The position numbers and the translations under genes were made by a program. Under the pieces are notes generated by a model. The model was not told where the DNA came from, did no database searches, and saw nothing but the letters and a program-made list of their open reading frames with translations. A DNA stretch of 64,000 nt from Rhodococcus sp. KBS0724 (GTDB lineage Bacteria > Actinomycetota > Actinomycetes > Mycobacteriales > Mycobacteriaceae). The DNA lies in assembly GCF_005938745.2 (NCBI RefSeq), contig NZ_VCBX02000001.1:639501-703500 (forward strand), given 5' to 3'. Of this stretch, positions 29,139-38,430 are shown piece by piece (the stretch's first letter is position 1; each line of letters begins with the position of its first letter).

Positions 29139-29595
29139 TTTTCTCGTGCTCGGGCGCCCCCTCCGGCGCCCGAGTGCGGTTGTGTGTGATGACCAGGTAG
29201 CTCGCGAACAGTATCGGGAGCACCCACAGATCCGAGGGATCGCGAAAGACCAGAATCGGCAGGATGTCTCCGCGAAATCCTCCCGCAGCCCACCGGAGAA
29301 ACCCGATCACCCACTCGTACGCGTCGCCGACCGGCGCAACCATCTTCACTGCGGCAAAGCCGATTCCCGTGACTGCGATGGACCAGGCGATCGCTGCTCG
29401 ACCCACCAGGCTGCGTCTGAGCACCTCGAGAACCGAGAGAAGAAGCAGTGGAAACAGAAACACTCCGGCGATGTCGGACAGCTTGCCGGTCAACGTGTTC
29501 CCGAAGGCGTCCTTGAGCACGTGGTCGTTGATCAGAATGATCGCCACCGAAACCAGCGCCCACGGACTCAGCAGCAGATCGCCCGGACGGTTCAC
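29113..29595 (-). CDS. hypothetical membrane protein
   Basis: A 160-aa protein of unknown family with about four hydrophobic segments, such as SPWALVSVAIILINDHVL, VFLFPLLLLSVLEVL and LPILFASYLVI. The start was chosen as the GTG at 29595 because it makes a 4-bp GTGA overlap with the upstream DUF4352 gene; the longer frame runs back into that gene out of phase. Translationally coupled to the DUF4352 protein. Confidence 0.7.
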   Translation of the reverse strand: MNRPGDLLLSPWALVSVAIILINDHVLKDAFGNTLTGKLSDIAGVFLFPLLLLSVLEVLRRSLVGRAAIAWSIAVTGIGFAAVKMVAPVGDAYEWVIGFLRWAAGGFRGDILPILVFRDPSDLWVLPILFASYLVITHNRTRAPEGAPEHEKISPALHPR

Positions 29596-30107
29596 GACAG
29601 GTTGATGGTTGCCGAGCCGGACGAGAACAGATCGCACTTGAACTGAAGACGCAGACCGGTGGCGGCTTCGGGGACCTCGTACGCCAGCTCGCCCCGCTTG
29701 GCTGCGCCCGGCGCGAGTTCTCCGTCGACACTCGACGTGCTGCTGTCGGTGAACGTGATGTTGTACGACTTGTTGGTCGAGTCCTGCAGTTCGAAGCACA
29801 TCACCGATGACACAGTCGACGGCTTGTCGCTGTTGTTGGTGACTTCGGTGTCGACCACGACGTAGCGGTTTCCGGGATCAGCGGTGATGAACTGATTGGT
29901 CGAGACGTACGGATCGACGACGCCGTGTACCTGGACGCGCCAGTCACCGAGTTCGACGACGTCCCCGATACCGAAAGCGGCAGCAGGTGCGGCGGCCGAA
30001 CCGCTGTCGTCGACCTTCTTCGCTTCGTCGGTCTCGCCTGAGGCGATGGTTGCGAACAGGGCTGCGCCGACGGCGAGGACGGCGAGGGGAGTGCGGAGTG
30101 ATCGCAT
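29592..30107 (-). CDS. DUF4352 domain exported protein
   Basis: A 171-aa exported protein. A signal-like N terminus (RTPLAVLAVGAALFATIA) is followed by a short Ala/Ser linker and an immunoglobulin-like DUF4352 domain (YVVVDTEVTNNSDKPSTVSS, residues about 85-165). There is no lipobox Cys. The ATG has GAAAGG upstream. It is coupled to a membrane protein downstream and divergent from a sensor kinase gene. DUF4352 proteins are of unknown function and are often surface-exposed. Confidence 0.85.
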   Translation of the reverse strand: MRSLRTPLAVLAVGAALFATIASGETDEAKKVDDSGSAAAPAAAFGIGDVVELGDWRVQVHGVVDPYVSTNQFITADPGNRYVVVDTEVTNNSDKPSTVSSVMCFELQDSTNKSYNITFTDSSTSSVDGELAPGAAKRGELAYEVPEAATGLRLQFKCDLFSSGSATINLS

Positions 30108-30272
30108 GATGTGTGCCTTTCGAGAGCGGGTATGGCACTAGTCAACGATGTCGGGGATGTCCTTCGCGTCAGCCGAAAGATCGGGTTGTCTCCTCCTTTC
30201 GGTCGGTGTTCGTGCGCGTGGTGGATCTATCGGCTGATTCGAGTAGTCGGTGGTGGTCGATACGCTTGCTCG

Positions 30273-31487
30273 GTGATCACTACCCGAGGAACTGCTGTGC
30301 GGCGACGCGTATGGACAACCGCCGCTGTCGCGTTCAGCATTTTCTGTTCGATCATGACGGCGAGCATCGCCGGCTCGTCGGGCAATGTGCCACCGGTGCT
30401 GGTCGGCATCGGGTTTGTTCTGGGCGCGGCCGGTGGGATATCGCTGGTGTGGCGCCATCAACGTCCCTGGGCGGTTCTGGCGATCACGCTGGTCGGTCCT
30501 CTGCTCTTTCCGACAGACGCGACGGCGGCGCTCATCGCGTTGTTTGCCGTTGCTCGAATCGCTCGCGGAAGTCGATTGGCGGCCGCGTCCGCCGCCGTGT
30601 ACGTGGCATGCGGAATCTCCTTGACCTACGACGCTTTCCGGGATCGCGAGTTTTCGGTGCTCACAATCGGAACCGCTGTGCCGAAGGACGGCACCGAACT
30701 CGAGCAGTATGACCTGGCACTGTGGATTCCATGGCTGATCGCAGCCGTCATGGTCGCCGTCGTGCTGGCACTCTCGCTGCTTGTTCGTACCAGAACCGAA
30801 CTCGTCGAGGCCGTGCACGTGCGGGATCTGGCGACGGAGCAGACCGATGCGATGCGCGACGAGATGATTCGCACCGAGGAACGCACTCGGATCGCCCGCG
30901 ACATGCACGACACGATCGCGGCCAGTTTGAGTCGAATCTCGTTGTTTGCGGGCGGGTTACAGGTCAGCGCGTCCGATAATCCGGAGAAGGTCGTCAACAC
31001 CGCGGCCATGATCCGAACCACGGCACACGAGGCTTTGGACGAATTGAAGGGCATCGTCGGAGTGCTCCGGGGAAGTGGTGATCGTCGTGAGCACGGTGGG
31101 CACCAGGGGATCGATGCGATCGGTGATCTGGTCAACGGTGCTCGCGCGGCCGGCATTCACTGCCGTCTGGAATCCGAACTGCTTCCGGGCGACGTGGGAA
31201 TGTTGGCCGGTCACGTGTGTTATCGCGTCGTGCAGGAAGCACTCACCAATGTTCAGAAGTACGCGAGCGATCAAATGCTCGTCATCACCGTGAACGGCTC
31301 ACCGCACGACGGAATTCGGATACTGGCACGCAACAAGCTCAGCGACCTGCCTCCGATGACGTCGATCGGTTCGCGTTCGGGTCTGCGCGGATTGGCCGAG
31401 CAGGCCCGCGAAATCGGCGGCAAGGTCGAGGCCGGCGCATTGGGGGAGGACTTTCTCGTCAGTTGCTGGGTGCCCTGGTTCGCTTAA
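30273..31487 (+). CDS. sensor histidine kinase (NarL-partner type)
   Basis: A membrane sensor kinase of 404 aa. Several transmembrane helices occupy roughly residues 10-170. The HisKA_3 dimerisation region has the phospho-acceptor His in RTRIARDMHDTIAASLSRI, and the C-terminal ATPase domain includes RVVQEALTNVQKYA (N box) and GSRSGLRGLAEQA. The GTG at 30273 lies 7 nt after TACGCT (30261-30266), which suggests a leaderless transcript; the open frame continues to 30111. It pairs with the LuxR-type regulator downstream. Confidence 0.9.
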   Translation: MITTRGTAVRRRVWTTAAVAFSIFCSIMTASIAGSSGNVPPVLVGIGFVLGAAGGISLVWRHQRPWAVLAITLVGPLLFPTDATAALIALFAVARIARGSRLAAASAAVYVACGISLTYDAFRDREFSVLTIGTAVPKDGTELEQYDLALWIPWLIAAVMVAVVLALSLLVRTRTELVEAVHVRDLATEQTDAMRDEMIRTEERTRIARDMHDTIAASLSRISLFAGGLQVSASDNPEKVVNTAAMIRTTAHEALDELKGIVGVLRGSGDRREHGGHQGIDAIGDLVNGARAAGIHCRLESELLPGDVGMLAGHVCYRVVQEALTNVQKYASDQMLVITVNGSPHDGIRILARNKLSDLPPMTSIGSRSGLRGLAEQAREIGGKVEAGALGEDFLVSCWVPWFA

Positions 31488-31523
31488 ATTCTGTCGGTGG
31501 CGCTCGGTAGCCTCTAACTCACC

Positions 31524-32177
31524 ATGAACACAGACTCTCGGGTTACGACGCTGATCGTCGACAACGACGCCTGGGTGAGGCGCGGGATGAAAGACATCCT
31601 CGAAGCCACACCCGACATCGTGGTGGTTGCGGAGGCCGAGGACGGCGATCAAGTGCTCGCCAAGGTCACTCGATTTCGCCCGCACGTGGTCCTGATGGAT
31701 CTCAAAATGGTCCGTGTTGGGGGCTTGGAAGCAACTCGCCAGTTGATGTTGATGCCCAATCCGCCCAAGGTCATCGCGATGACGGCATTCGACGTCGATG
31801 GCCTGGTCATCGCTGCAGTCGAGGCCGGCGCACACAGCTTCATGCGGAAAGACGCTGCACCCGAAGACTTTCAGCAGGCTGTGCGCGTCGTTGCAACCGA
31901 CCATGCATTGTTCAGCCGGGATTCCCTACGGGCTATCGCCGAGTCCACTCCCCGTGAACCTGTTCGGGATCAGAGTGCGTTGGCGGTGCTCACCGACCGT
32001 GAACGCGAAGTTCTGGCGCAGTTGGCCACAGGTCTGGGAAACGGCGAAATCGCGGAGCGTATGTATCTCGGTGAAACAACGATCAAATCGCACGTCTCCT
32101 CGTTGTTCTCGAAACTCGGAGTCAACAATCGGGTGCGTGCGTCGCTGGTCGCGTACCGGTGTGGTCTTGTCTCGTAG
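31524..32177 (+). CDS. LuxR/NarL family response regulator
   Basis: A 217-aa response regulator. The receiver domain shows the acidic pair near DNDA and the phospho-acceptor Asp in VVLMDLKMVRVGGLEA (near residue 55), with Thr in AMTAF and Lys in MRKDAAPE. The C-terminal HTH contains LTDREREVLAQLATGLGNGE and TTIKSHVSSLFSKLGV. It begins 36 nt after the kinase gene, so the two form a two-component system. Confidence 0.95.
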   Translation: MNTDSRVTTLIVDNDAWVRRGMKDILEATPDIVVVAEAEDGDQVLAKVTRFRPHVVLMDLKMVRVGGLEATRQLMLMPNPPKVIAMTAFDVDGLVIAAVEAGAHSFMRKDAAPEDFQQAVRVVATDHALFSRDSLRAIAESTPREPVRDQSALAVLTDREREVLAQLATGLGNGEIAERMYLGETTIKSHVSSLFSKLGVNNRVRASLVAYRCGLVS

Positions 32178-32242
32178 CGTGATCTTTGTTGCAGTCGTGT
32201 GATGTGAGGACTAATCCCGCACGTGGTGTTGTTGCATCTTCG

Positions 32243-32902
32243 GTGACTGATCAAATTGTGATTGACCAAGACGTGACCATCGAAGTGTGGTCGGACATCG
32301 CTTGTCCGTGGTGCTACATCGGAAAGACCAGGTTCCTTTCGGCTCTGGATCGTTTCGAGAACAAGGACCGCGTCAACGTCATCTGGCGCTCGTACCAGCT
32401 GGCTCCGGAGACTCCGGTGGGCGAGGGACGCACCGAACTCGACGCTTTGGTCGAGATGAAGGGAATGGCGCCTGATCAGGTACGCCAGATGTTCGCCCAC
32501 GTGAGTGCGACGGCCGCAGAGGTCGGATTGACTTTGGACTTCGAGACCGTGATCGCCGCCAACACTTTTGATGCGCACCGGCTGCTGCATCTTGCCGGTG
32601 AGCGACAGAACGAACTCCTCGAAGCGCTGTTCAAGGCTCATTTCAGTGACGGAAAGGTGATCGACGATCGCGAGGTGCTGGTAGATCTGGCTGTCAGCGT
32701 CGGTCTCGACGCCGATACTGTTCGTGAACAACTCGACTCCGATGCGGCCGCCGAGGCTGTGCGCGAGGATCTGTCCATGGCCCGCCAGCTCCAGGTCAGC
32801 GGCGTTCCGTTTTTCGTCGCCAATCGTGCGGTCGCAGTGTCCGGCGCCCAGCCGGAAGAGGTGTTCCTGCAGTTGCTCACGCAGGCTTCCGAGCCGGCCT
32901 GA
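32243..32902 (+). CDS. DsbA family oxidoreductase (FrnE-like)
   Basis: A thioredoxin-fold protein of 219 aa with the active-site CPWC (SDIACPWCYIGKTRF, Cys21 and Cys24), the helical insertion, and the cis-Pro region VSGVPFFVANRAVAVSGAQ. It matches the cytosolic DsbA/FrnE group, which includes 2-hydroxychromene-carboxylate isomerase relatives. No signal peptide is seen. The start is uncertain; GTG codons at 32243, 32258 and 32273 are all possible. Confidence 0.87.
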   Translation: MTDQIVIDQDVTIEVWSDIACPWCYIGKTRFLSALDRFENKDRVNVIWRSYQLAPETPVGEGRTELDALVEMKGMAPDQVRQMFAHVSATAAEVGLTLDFETVIAANTFDAHRLLHLAGERQNELLEALFKAHFSDGKVIDDREVLVDLAVSVGLDADTVREQLDSDAAAEAVREDLSMARQLQVSGVPFFVANRAVAVSGAQPEEVFLQLLTQASEPA

Positions 32903-32936
32903 CGGTCACCGAGATCGTGTGCGATCTCGGCGACCG
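32903..32936. terminator. bidirectional terminator between DsbA-like and SBP genes
   Basis: Arms cggtcaccgagatcg (32903-32917) and cgatctcggcgaccg (32922-32936) pair with one mismatch around a TGTG loop, directly after the DsbA-like stop codon. Confidence 0.8.
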
Positions 32937-32949
32937 GAGTTCCGAGGCT

Positions 32950-34635
32950 CTAGTTCTTCCAGGCTTCGTCGAAGAGCATGATGCCGTCCATGCTCTGCTG
33001 CACTCCGTGCACGTTCTTGTTCCACACATCGAGCATCGGGGCATTACCCCAGACCTGCCACGGCACGGTTTCGTTAGCGCGTTCCTGGATTTTGGCGAGG
33101 ACGGCTTTCTTGCCCTCATCTGTCGTAGCGACGCCTAACTCGTCCAGCAGGCTATCCATTTCCGCGTCGGAGTAGCCCGTAATGTTGTTCTTGGCACCAG
33201 TTTTGTTGTTGGTGTACAGACGCTCGAACGGATCTGCTTCCGTGAGGCTCAGTGCGCCGGTACTCATGTCGAAATCGCGGTCTGCGTAGAGACGCTTGAC
33301 CAGATCGCCTGAACTCGTGACGTATTCGATCTGCGCGTCGAAGCCGACTGCATTGAGCATTGCCTGAACCCCGAGAGCTGTTGCCTGCGCGGACGGCTCC
33401 TGGATCGAGAGGAACGTAATCTTGCCGTCGTAACCGTCAGCCATGGCTTGGCCGAGCAGTTCTTTCGCCTTGGCCGGGTCGACACCGATGGGTGCGACAT
33501 CGTTGTGCCAGCGCGAGGTGTCCTGGAAGATCACCTGGCCGGGCAGACCCTTGCCGTTGTTGACACGGGTGTTCAGCGTTTCCGGGTCGATGGCAAAAGC
33601 TATCGCCTGACGGACGCGCACGTCCGATCCGGGGCGACCCGGAGCCATGTTCACGTTCGAGATGTAGCCGAGCGAAGGAATGTCGATGAAGCCCGGGTTA
33701 CCGTTCTCGATCAGGTCCAGGATCGGGGCGAGCGTACGCATGTATGCCACGTCGATGCCGCCGGTCTCGAGCGCCTCGGCCGTGGGCTGAGCGCCGACGA
33801 TACTGATCAGCTTGAGCTTGTCGATCCTGGGTGCGCCGCCGTAGTAGTCGGAACGAGCCGCCAGGACAAGTTCCTCATTGGGAGCGAATTTTTCGAGCGT
33901 GAACGCACCGGCACCGATCGGGGTGAACTGATCACCCTGCTGCGCGCTCGGGGCAACGATCAGACCTGGTCCGGTAGCGAGCATCGACTGAATGCCTGTC
34001 CATGGATCGACGAGGTTGAAGACAACCGTCGACGCGTCCGGGGTGTCCATCGAGGCGACCTTGGCGGCCCAGAGATTTGACTGCGCCCCCTTGTTGGTGA
34101 CGTAGCGGGTGATGCTGTCGGTTACGGCTTTGGAGTCGAAAGGTGTTCCGTCGCTGAATGTCACGCCGTCACGCAGTTTCAACGTCCAGGTCTTGCTGTC
34201 GACGCTCGGCTCGAGCGACTGTGCCAACTGCGGCACGAACTTCTGCTCGATGGGGTCATAGCGAACCAGCACGTCGTAGATCGCACTGAGCTCAGTGCCG
34301 CCCGTGGCACCGGCAACTTGAGCCTTGGCCGGATCCAACGTGGTCACAGCGGAGTAGCCGCTGAATGTCAAAGTGCCGCCCTTGGTTGGTGTGCCGGGAT
34401 CGGCTTGCTCGTTGACCATGCCGATCTCCAAGGAAGAACTCGACTCCGCGGACTCGCCGCCACCACTGGTCGAGTTGTCGGCGCACGACGCCAGGAACAT
34501 GCTAACGGTGATCGCCAAACCGAGCGCAGGCAATAGGCGGCCGCCTCGCGACTTGTGATTCGTTCGGGTCGCTCCCGAAAGCCGCCCAATCCGCACCGTG
34601 CGCGACTGCACTGCCTGTCGTTTCACTTTTCCCAC
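32950..34635 (-). CDS. ABC transporter substrate-binding lipoprotein, family 5
   Basis: A 561-aa oligopeptide/nickel-type binding protein. A long basic N-terminal extension precedes a lipoprotein signal whose lipobox is FLASC. Hallmarks of SBP family 5 follow: LDPAKAQVAGATGGTELSAI, LAQSLEPSVDSKTWTLKLRD and VTFSDGTPFDSKAV. No cognate permease or ATPase genes flank it. The start (GTG 34635) is uncertain. It lies 38 nt after the OYE gene and may be the last gene of the sulfonation operon, but its own promoter cannot be excluded. Confidence 0.9.
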   Translation of the reverse strand: MGKVKRQAVQSRTVRIGRLSGATRTNHKSRGGRLLPALGLAITVSMFLASCADNSTSGGGESAESSSSLEIGMVNEQADPGTPTKGGTLTFSGYSAVTTLDPAKAQVAGATGGTELSAIYDVLVRYDPIEQKFVPQLAQSLEPSVDSKTWTLKLRDGVTFSDGTPFDSKAVTDSITRYVTNKGAQSNLWAAKVASMDTPDASTVVFNLVDPWTGIQSMLATGPGLIVAPSAQQGDQFTPIGAGAFTLEKFAPNEELVLAARSDYYGGAPRIDKLKLISIVGAQPTAEALETGGIDVAYMRTLAPILDLIENGNPGFIDIPSLGYISNVNMAPGRPGSDVRVRQAIAFAIDPETLNTRVNNGKGLPGQVIFQDTSRWHNDVAPIGVDPAKAKELLGQAMADGYDGKITFLSIQEPSAQATALGVQAMLNAVGFDAQIEYVTSSGDLVKRLYADRDFDMSTGALSLTEADPFERLYTNNKTGAKNNITGYSDAEMDSLLDELGVATTDEGKKAVLAKIQERANETVPWQVWGNAPMLDVWNKNVHGVQQSMDGIMLFDEAWKN

Positions 34636-34673
34636 AGGAATTCATACCTTTCAAAGGTGTCGAAACGGGTCGA

Positions 34674-35840
34674 TCAGGGGCGCAACACGCAGCGAGTTCC
34701 CCCGTAGATCGTGGTCATACATTTGTTGCAGTGGATGCACAGTGTCTGCCCGTGGCCTTCTTCCTCGATCGTCTTGATCAAGTCGGGTTCGCTGAGCAGG
34801 GCGCGACCCATTTCCACGAACTCGAACCCCTCACGCATGGCGAGGTCGATCGATTCCTTGCCCGTGATGCCGCCGAGCAATACCAGCGGCAGATCTACTG
34901 CCGCGCGGATCTGGCGCGCATGGTCGAGAAGGTAGGCGTCGGTGTACGGGTAGGTGCGCAGGAAGTGCTTTCCCACCAGTTTGATTCCGAGCTTCTGCGG
35001 TTGCGGCATGAGTGCCCCGAACTCTCGCAGCGGTGCGTCGCCGCGGAACGTGTAGAGGGGGTTCTCGAGTGAGCTACCGGCAGTGAGCACCACCCCGTCC
35101 AGGGTGCAGTCTTCTTCGAGCCAGCGCACCAGTGTGATTGCTTCGTCGAGCCAGAATCCGCCGGGGACGCCGTCGTCCATGCTGATCTTTGCGAGGATGG
35201 CAATCTTTCCGCCCACAGCGTCGCGGACGGCCCGTGCGGTTCGACGCGCAAAGCGTGCCCGATTCTCCAAGCTTCCGCCATAGGAGTCGTTGCGGTGGTT
35301 AAGTTTCGGGCTCAGAAATGAGCTGATGAGGTAGCCGTGCCCGAAGTGCATCTCGATGGCGTCGAATCCTGCCTCGACCGCCTGTCTGGCCGCGTGGGCA
35401 TGAGCGTCGACGATCCGATCGATGTCGGCCTCGGTGGCAGCTTCTGCGAAACTGATGGTCGTCAGATGGAAATGCCGACTCGGTGCAAGTGCCTTGCTGC
35501 CGATCGCTTTTGGTGGTGCGACGGCACCCGCATGTCCGATCTGCGCAGATACTGCCGCGCCTTCGGCGTGAATCGAATCGGTCAGCCGACGCAGACCCGG
35601 CGCGGTTTCCTCGGTCCACTGAATCTGCCCTGCGGATGTGCGACCTTCAGGCGCAACAGCGCAGTAGGCAACTGTTGTCATGCCGACACCGCCGGCGGCG
35701 AACTTGCGATGGAAGTCGATCAGTTCGTCGGTGACCACGCCTTTCGGCGTCATGCCCTCGAACGTGGCCGACTTTATGATTCGGTTCCGGAGCGTCGCCG
35801 GCCCCAACTGAGCCGGCGCGAAGGCGTCGAGTGTGGTCAT
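34674..35840 (-). CDS. NADH:flavin oxidoreductase, Old Yellow Enzyme family
   Basis: An FMN-dependent ene-reductase-like protein of 388 aa. It begins LGPATLRNRIIKSATFEGMTP, the family N terminus. The TIM-barrel landmarks AGVDAIEMHFGHGYLIS-type segment, FLSPKLNHRNDSYGGSLENRARF and the C-terminal GRALLSEPDL are present. It ends with a Cys cluster (CIHCNKCMTTIYGGTRC), as in members with an iron-sulfur site. The start overlaps the stop of the MBL-fold gene by 4 bp. It probably reduces an activated C=C bond of the pathway substrate. Confidence 0.92.
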   Translation of the reverse strand: MTTLDAFAPAQLGPATLRNRIIKSATFEGMTPKGVVTDELIDFHRKFAAGGVGMTTVAYCAVAPEGRTSAGQIQWTEETAPGLRRLTDSIHAEGAAVSAQIGHAGAVAPPKAIGSKALAPSRHFHLTTISFAEAATEADIDRIVDAHAHAARQAVEAGFDAIEMHFGHGYLISSFLSPKLNHRNDSYGGSLENRARFARRTARAVRDAVGGKIAILAKISMDDGVPGGFWLDEAITLVRWLEEDCTLDGVVLTAGSSLENPLYTFRGDAPLREFGALMPQPQKLGIKLVGKHFLRTYPYTDAYLLDHARQIRAAVDLPLVLLGGITGKESIDLAMREGFEFVEMGRALLSEPDLIKTIEEEGHGQTLCIHCNKCMTTIYGGTRCVLRP

Positions 35841-37135
35841 CCGTTCGTATCCGATTCGGCGACAGTTGCTTCGAGCTTCTTGATCTGGTGTGCCAACCAG
35901 CCGGATTCCCAGAAGTTCGCCTCGGTGGACGGCTGCGTCAGCAGTTCCCGGTGGCAGGCCAGAAGGACGCGGGTAGCGGGCACGTTGTCGGGGGCGAATG
36001 CGAGAACAGCTTCGGACAGTGCGGTGGCTTCGACCACCGCGCCTTCGGCAAGTCTCGTTTCGGCGAGTTCGATCGCACGCTCCACCCCGGCCAGTTCGAC
36101 GAGATCAGCCAAAGTCTTCGCCCGTGGCAGATCGTAGAGCGCGGTGGTGGAGTCGTGATGGAACCAACCCAGGTAGGTTTCCCAAATGGTTTTGACGCCC
36201 CATTTGACTTGACCGTAGCCCTGCCCGACGTAAAGAGCTGGCGGCAAGGTGATTTCGCGCATCAATGTTTCGACGGACTTGCCTGCGTTGATTCCGTCGA
36301 GCGTGGTTCGGTGCACGTAGTCGACGGCGTCGTACATCCGCTTCAGGACTGCGTCGATCAACTCTTCTCCCTCGATGGGCTCGCCGCGGCCGGTGATCAG
36401 GGTTTTCGGACGCAGATCCCGCAGTTTCCGAATCGTCTGGAGATACGGTTCGGCAAAGCGGTATCGCTGCCCGCGAACGGTATTGAGGTTGGGGAAGTGA
36501 CCGAAGAGAGGGCCGAGCAGGTTGCTGATCATCGCGATGCGATGCTGAGGGAGCCACACCATTGCGCCGTCGACCGTTTCGCCTACGCCGGAATACAATT
36601 CGATATCCAGTCCGCCGACCGTGAAGCCGAGACGATCTTTGAAAGTGAGATCCGGAACCGGCTCGTCCTGAGCATTCGACACCGACGGGAATTCTGTGGC
36701 AAAGCGTGCGACGGTGTCGGCGTCCCGGCCGAACCATACGGGTGCCCACTGGCGCATCCGCTTGATGACGCGCGCATCGTCGAGCTGAACGGACTGGTTC
36801 AGTTCGTTGGCCACGTAGACGGCGCCCGGCTCGCGAAAGGCGTGTACTCCTCCGACGTGATCGGTATGGCCCTGAGTGGTGATGATGTACCTGGTCGGCC
36901 CGGAGTAGATGTCGTCGAACAGCTTTCGATGATGCGGTCCCTCGAATCCGCAGCCGGTGTTGACGATAATTCGGCCCGCCGGTGTGACGATCATGTATGC
37001 CGAGCTGGTGCCGCCACTGCCGTAGATGAAATCGTTGATCTTGATCGCTTCATCGGTGTACTCAGGTTCGAGCAGGGTCTTTCCCGGTCGTTGTGCAATC
37101 AGATTGTCGACTTGATCGGCGATGTGCTGGTTCAC
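35837..37135 (-). CDS. MBL-fold hydrolase with alkyl-sulfatase-type dimerisation region
   Basis: A 432-aa metallo-beta-lactamase-fold protein. The metal motif reads TTQGHTDHVGGVHAF, so the first His of HxHxDH is Gln88, while His90, Asp92 and His93 are kept; GOB-type B3 enzymes show a similar Gln. Later segments (KWGVKTIWETYLGWFHHDST) match the alkyl sulfatase dimerisation domain of SdsA1/BDS1. It lacks the C-terminal SCP2-like domain of the roughly 650-aa alkyl sulfatases. It may hydrolyse a sulfate ester or another ester. Overlaps both neighbours by 4 bp. Confidence 0.85.
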   Translation of the reverse strand: MNQHIADQVDNLIAQRPGKTLLEPEYTDEAIKINDFIYGSGGTSSAYMIVTPAGRIIVNTGCGFEGPHHRKLFDDIYSGPTRYIITTQGHTDHVGGVHAFREPGAVYVANELNQSVQLDDARVIKRMRQWAPVWFGRDADTVARFATEFPSVSNAQDEPVPDLTFKDRLGFTVGGLDIELYSGVGETVDGAMVWLPQHRIAMISNLLGPLFGHFPNLNTVRGQRYRFAEPYLQTIRKLRDLRPKTLITGRGEPIEGEELIDAVLKRMYDAVDYVHRTTLDGINAGKSVETLMREITLPPALYVGQGYGQVKWGVKTIWETYLGWFHHDSTTALYDLPRAKTLADLVELAGVERAIELAETRLAEGAVVEATALSEAVLAFAPDNVPATRVLLACHRELLTQPSTEANFWESGWLAHQIKKLEATVAESDTNG

Positions 37136-38430
37136 AGAACCTCTACTTTCACTGGGAAGGCATCAAAATAGTTGGCAAATCGAGTGCGTAAATCGGCCGG
37201 TTCACGGCCGAAGTCTGCGCGCAGGTCGTAAACAACCTGACCGTTGGAGCCGCGCCTGTGGCGGGACATGTACTCGCGGATCTCTCTTCGAGCCTGCTCG
37301 GTCATTTCCAGGCCGGCGCGATTGTAGATTTTCTCGACTGTTCCCACGTCGTCCGCCATGAATTCGTCGAAATACACATCCACCCGCCGCTCTGCGGGAA
37401 TCAGTGCAAGATCACGAGTTCCCGCGTCGAGCAGTCGGCTGACGCGGTCGATCCAGTAGTCGCACACTGCATCCAGATCGAGCGTGTGAAAGTTCATCCG
37501 AGCGCCGTAGCCGACCATCGTTGCGGCAGACTGAACTACCGACACTGGATCGCGGTGTGTCATCACGACCGTGGCGTCGGGGAAGGTGTCCATGAGTGGG
37601 CCGAGTTGTTCGAGGTGCTGCGGGCACTTGAGTATCCAGCGATTCGGACCTCGCTGCCACTGAAGGAGTTTGAGCATCGTCTTGATGAACTCGTAGTGTG
37701 GGCGCTGATCGTGGGAAAGATAGTAATCGCGCCAGCGAGGGGCCATGGACGACATCCACTCGAAGTTGTAACTCGAGAAATCGAGGCTTTCGAGTTCGAG
37801 TTCCTCGTGAATATGTTCCGGGTTCATCGGGTGCATTGCTGCCACCAGTGGGCTCTTGGCCTGCATCTGATCCCAACGTGCTTGGCTCCGAGTCAATCTC
37901 GGGTCGACGCCGTTTGCGTCGAGCTCGTCGCCGGCAAAGGGGACAGGTTCCTGGCTCTCCCAGAGCGGCAGCGACCGGAAGCGGGAATCGGCTGACATGA
38001 GGTTCAGGAGATGAGTGGTACCGGATCGCGGCAGTCCCACCACGATGATGGGAGCCACTACCTCCTCGTCGTGAATCTCGGGGTGGCGACGCAGTACGTC
38101 CAGCACTCGTAGTCGGTTGGCCGCGTAGCGGGTGCACGCCGAGTGAGTAACCATGCGCGAAACGGGTGACCGATTGGGATCGGCGTCGATCTCGTCCAGC
38201 CACAACGCAAGTCGTTCGCGGAAGTCGTCCGGACCGAAATCGTCCAGGCCTGTTTGTTCGCGGGCTGCGGCGAGAACGCTGTCCACGGACAGAGTGATCG
38301 GGTTCGCTTCGGCATATGCCCAGGTCTGCTGCTGGGACTCGGTGAGTACGGGGTCACGGAGGTCGGTGATGCGGAGGCGTTTCGGTGTGGTTTCCGCAGG
38401 CTGCGCAGTTGTCGACGGCACGGTCGTCAT
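37132..38430 (-). CDS. PAPS-dependent sulfotransferase
   Basis: Transfers sulfonate from PAPS to an alcohol or amine acceptor. It is 432 aa. The 5'-phosphosulfate motif GLPRSGTTH is at residues 132-140, and the 3'-phosphate motif is in VVMTHRDPVSVVQSAATMV (near 255-273). It matches the Sulfotransfer_3-type bacterial family. The ATG at 38430 overlaps the SDR stop, and the stop overlaps the MBL gene start. With cysD, cysNC and cysQ on the divergent arm, its cofactor supply is encoded next door. The acceptor is unknown. Confidence 0.9.
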   Translation of the reverse strand: MTTVPSTTAQPAETTPKRLRITDLRDPVLTESQQQTWAYAEANPITLSVDSVLAAAREQTGLDDFGPDDFRERLALWLDEIDADPNRSPVSRMVTHSACTRYAANRLRVLDVLRRHPEIHDEEVVAPIIVVGLPRSGTTHLLNLMSADSRFRSLPLWESQEPVPFAGDELDANGVDPRLTRSQARWDQMQAKSPLVAAMHPMNPEHIHEELELESLDFSSYNFEWMSSMAPRWRDYYLSHDQRPHYEFIKTMLKLLQWQRGPNRWILKCPQHLEQLGPLMDTFPDATVVMTHRDPVSVVQSAATMVGYGARMNFHTLDLDAVCDYWIDRVSRLLDAGTRDLALIPAERRVDVYFDEFMADDVGTVEKIYNRAGLEMTEQARREIREYMSRHRRGSNGQVVYDLRADFGREPADLRTRFANYFDAFPVKVEVL

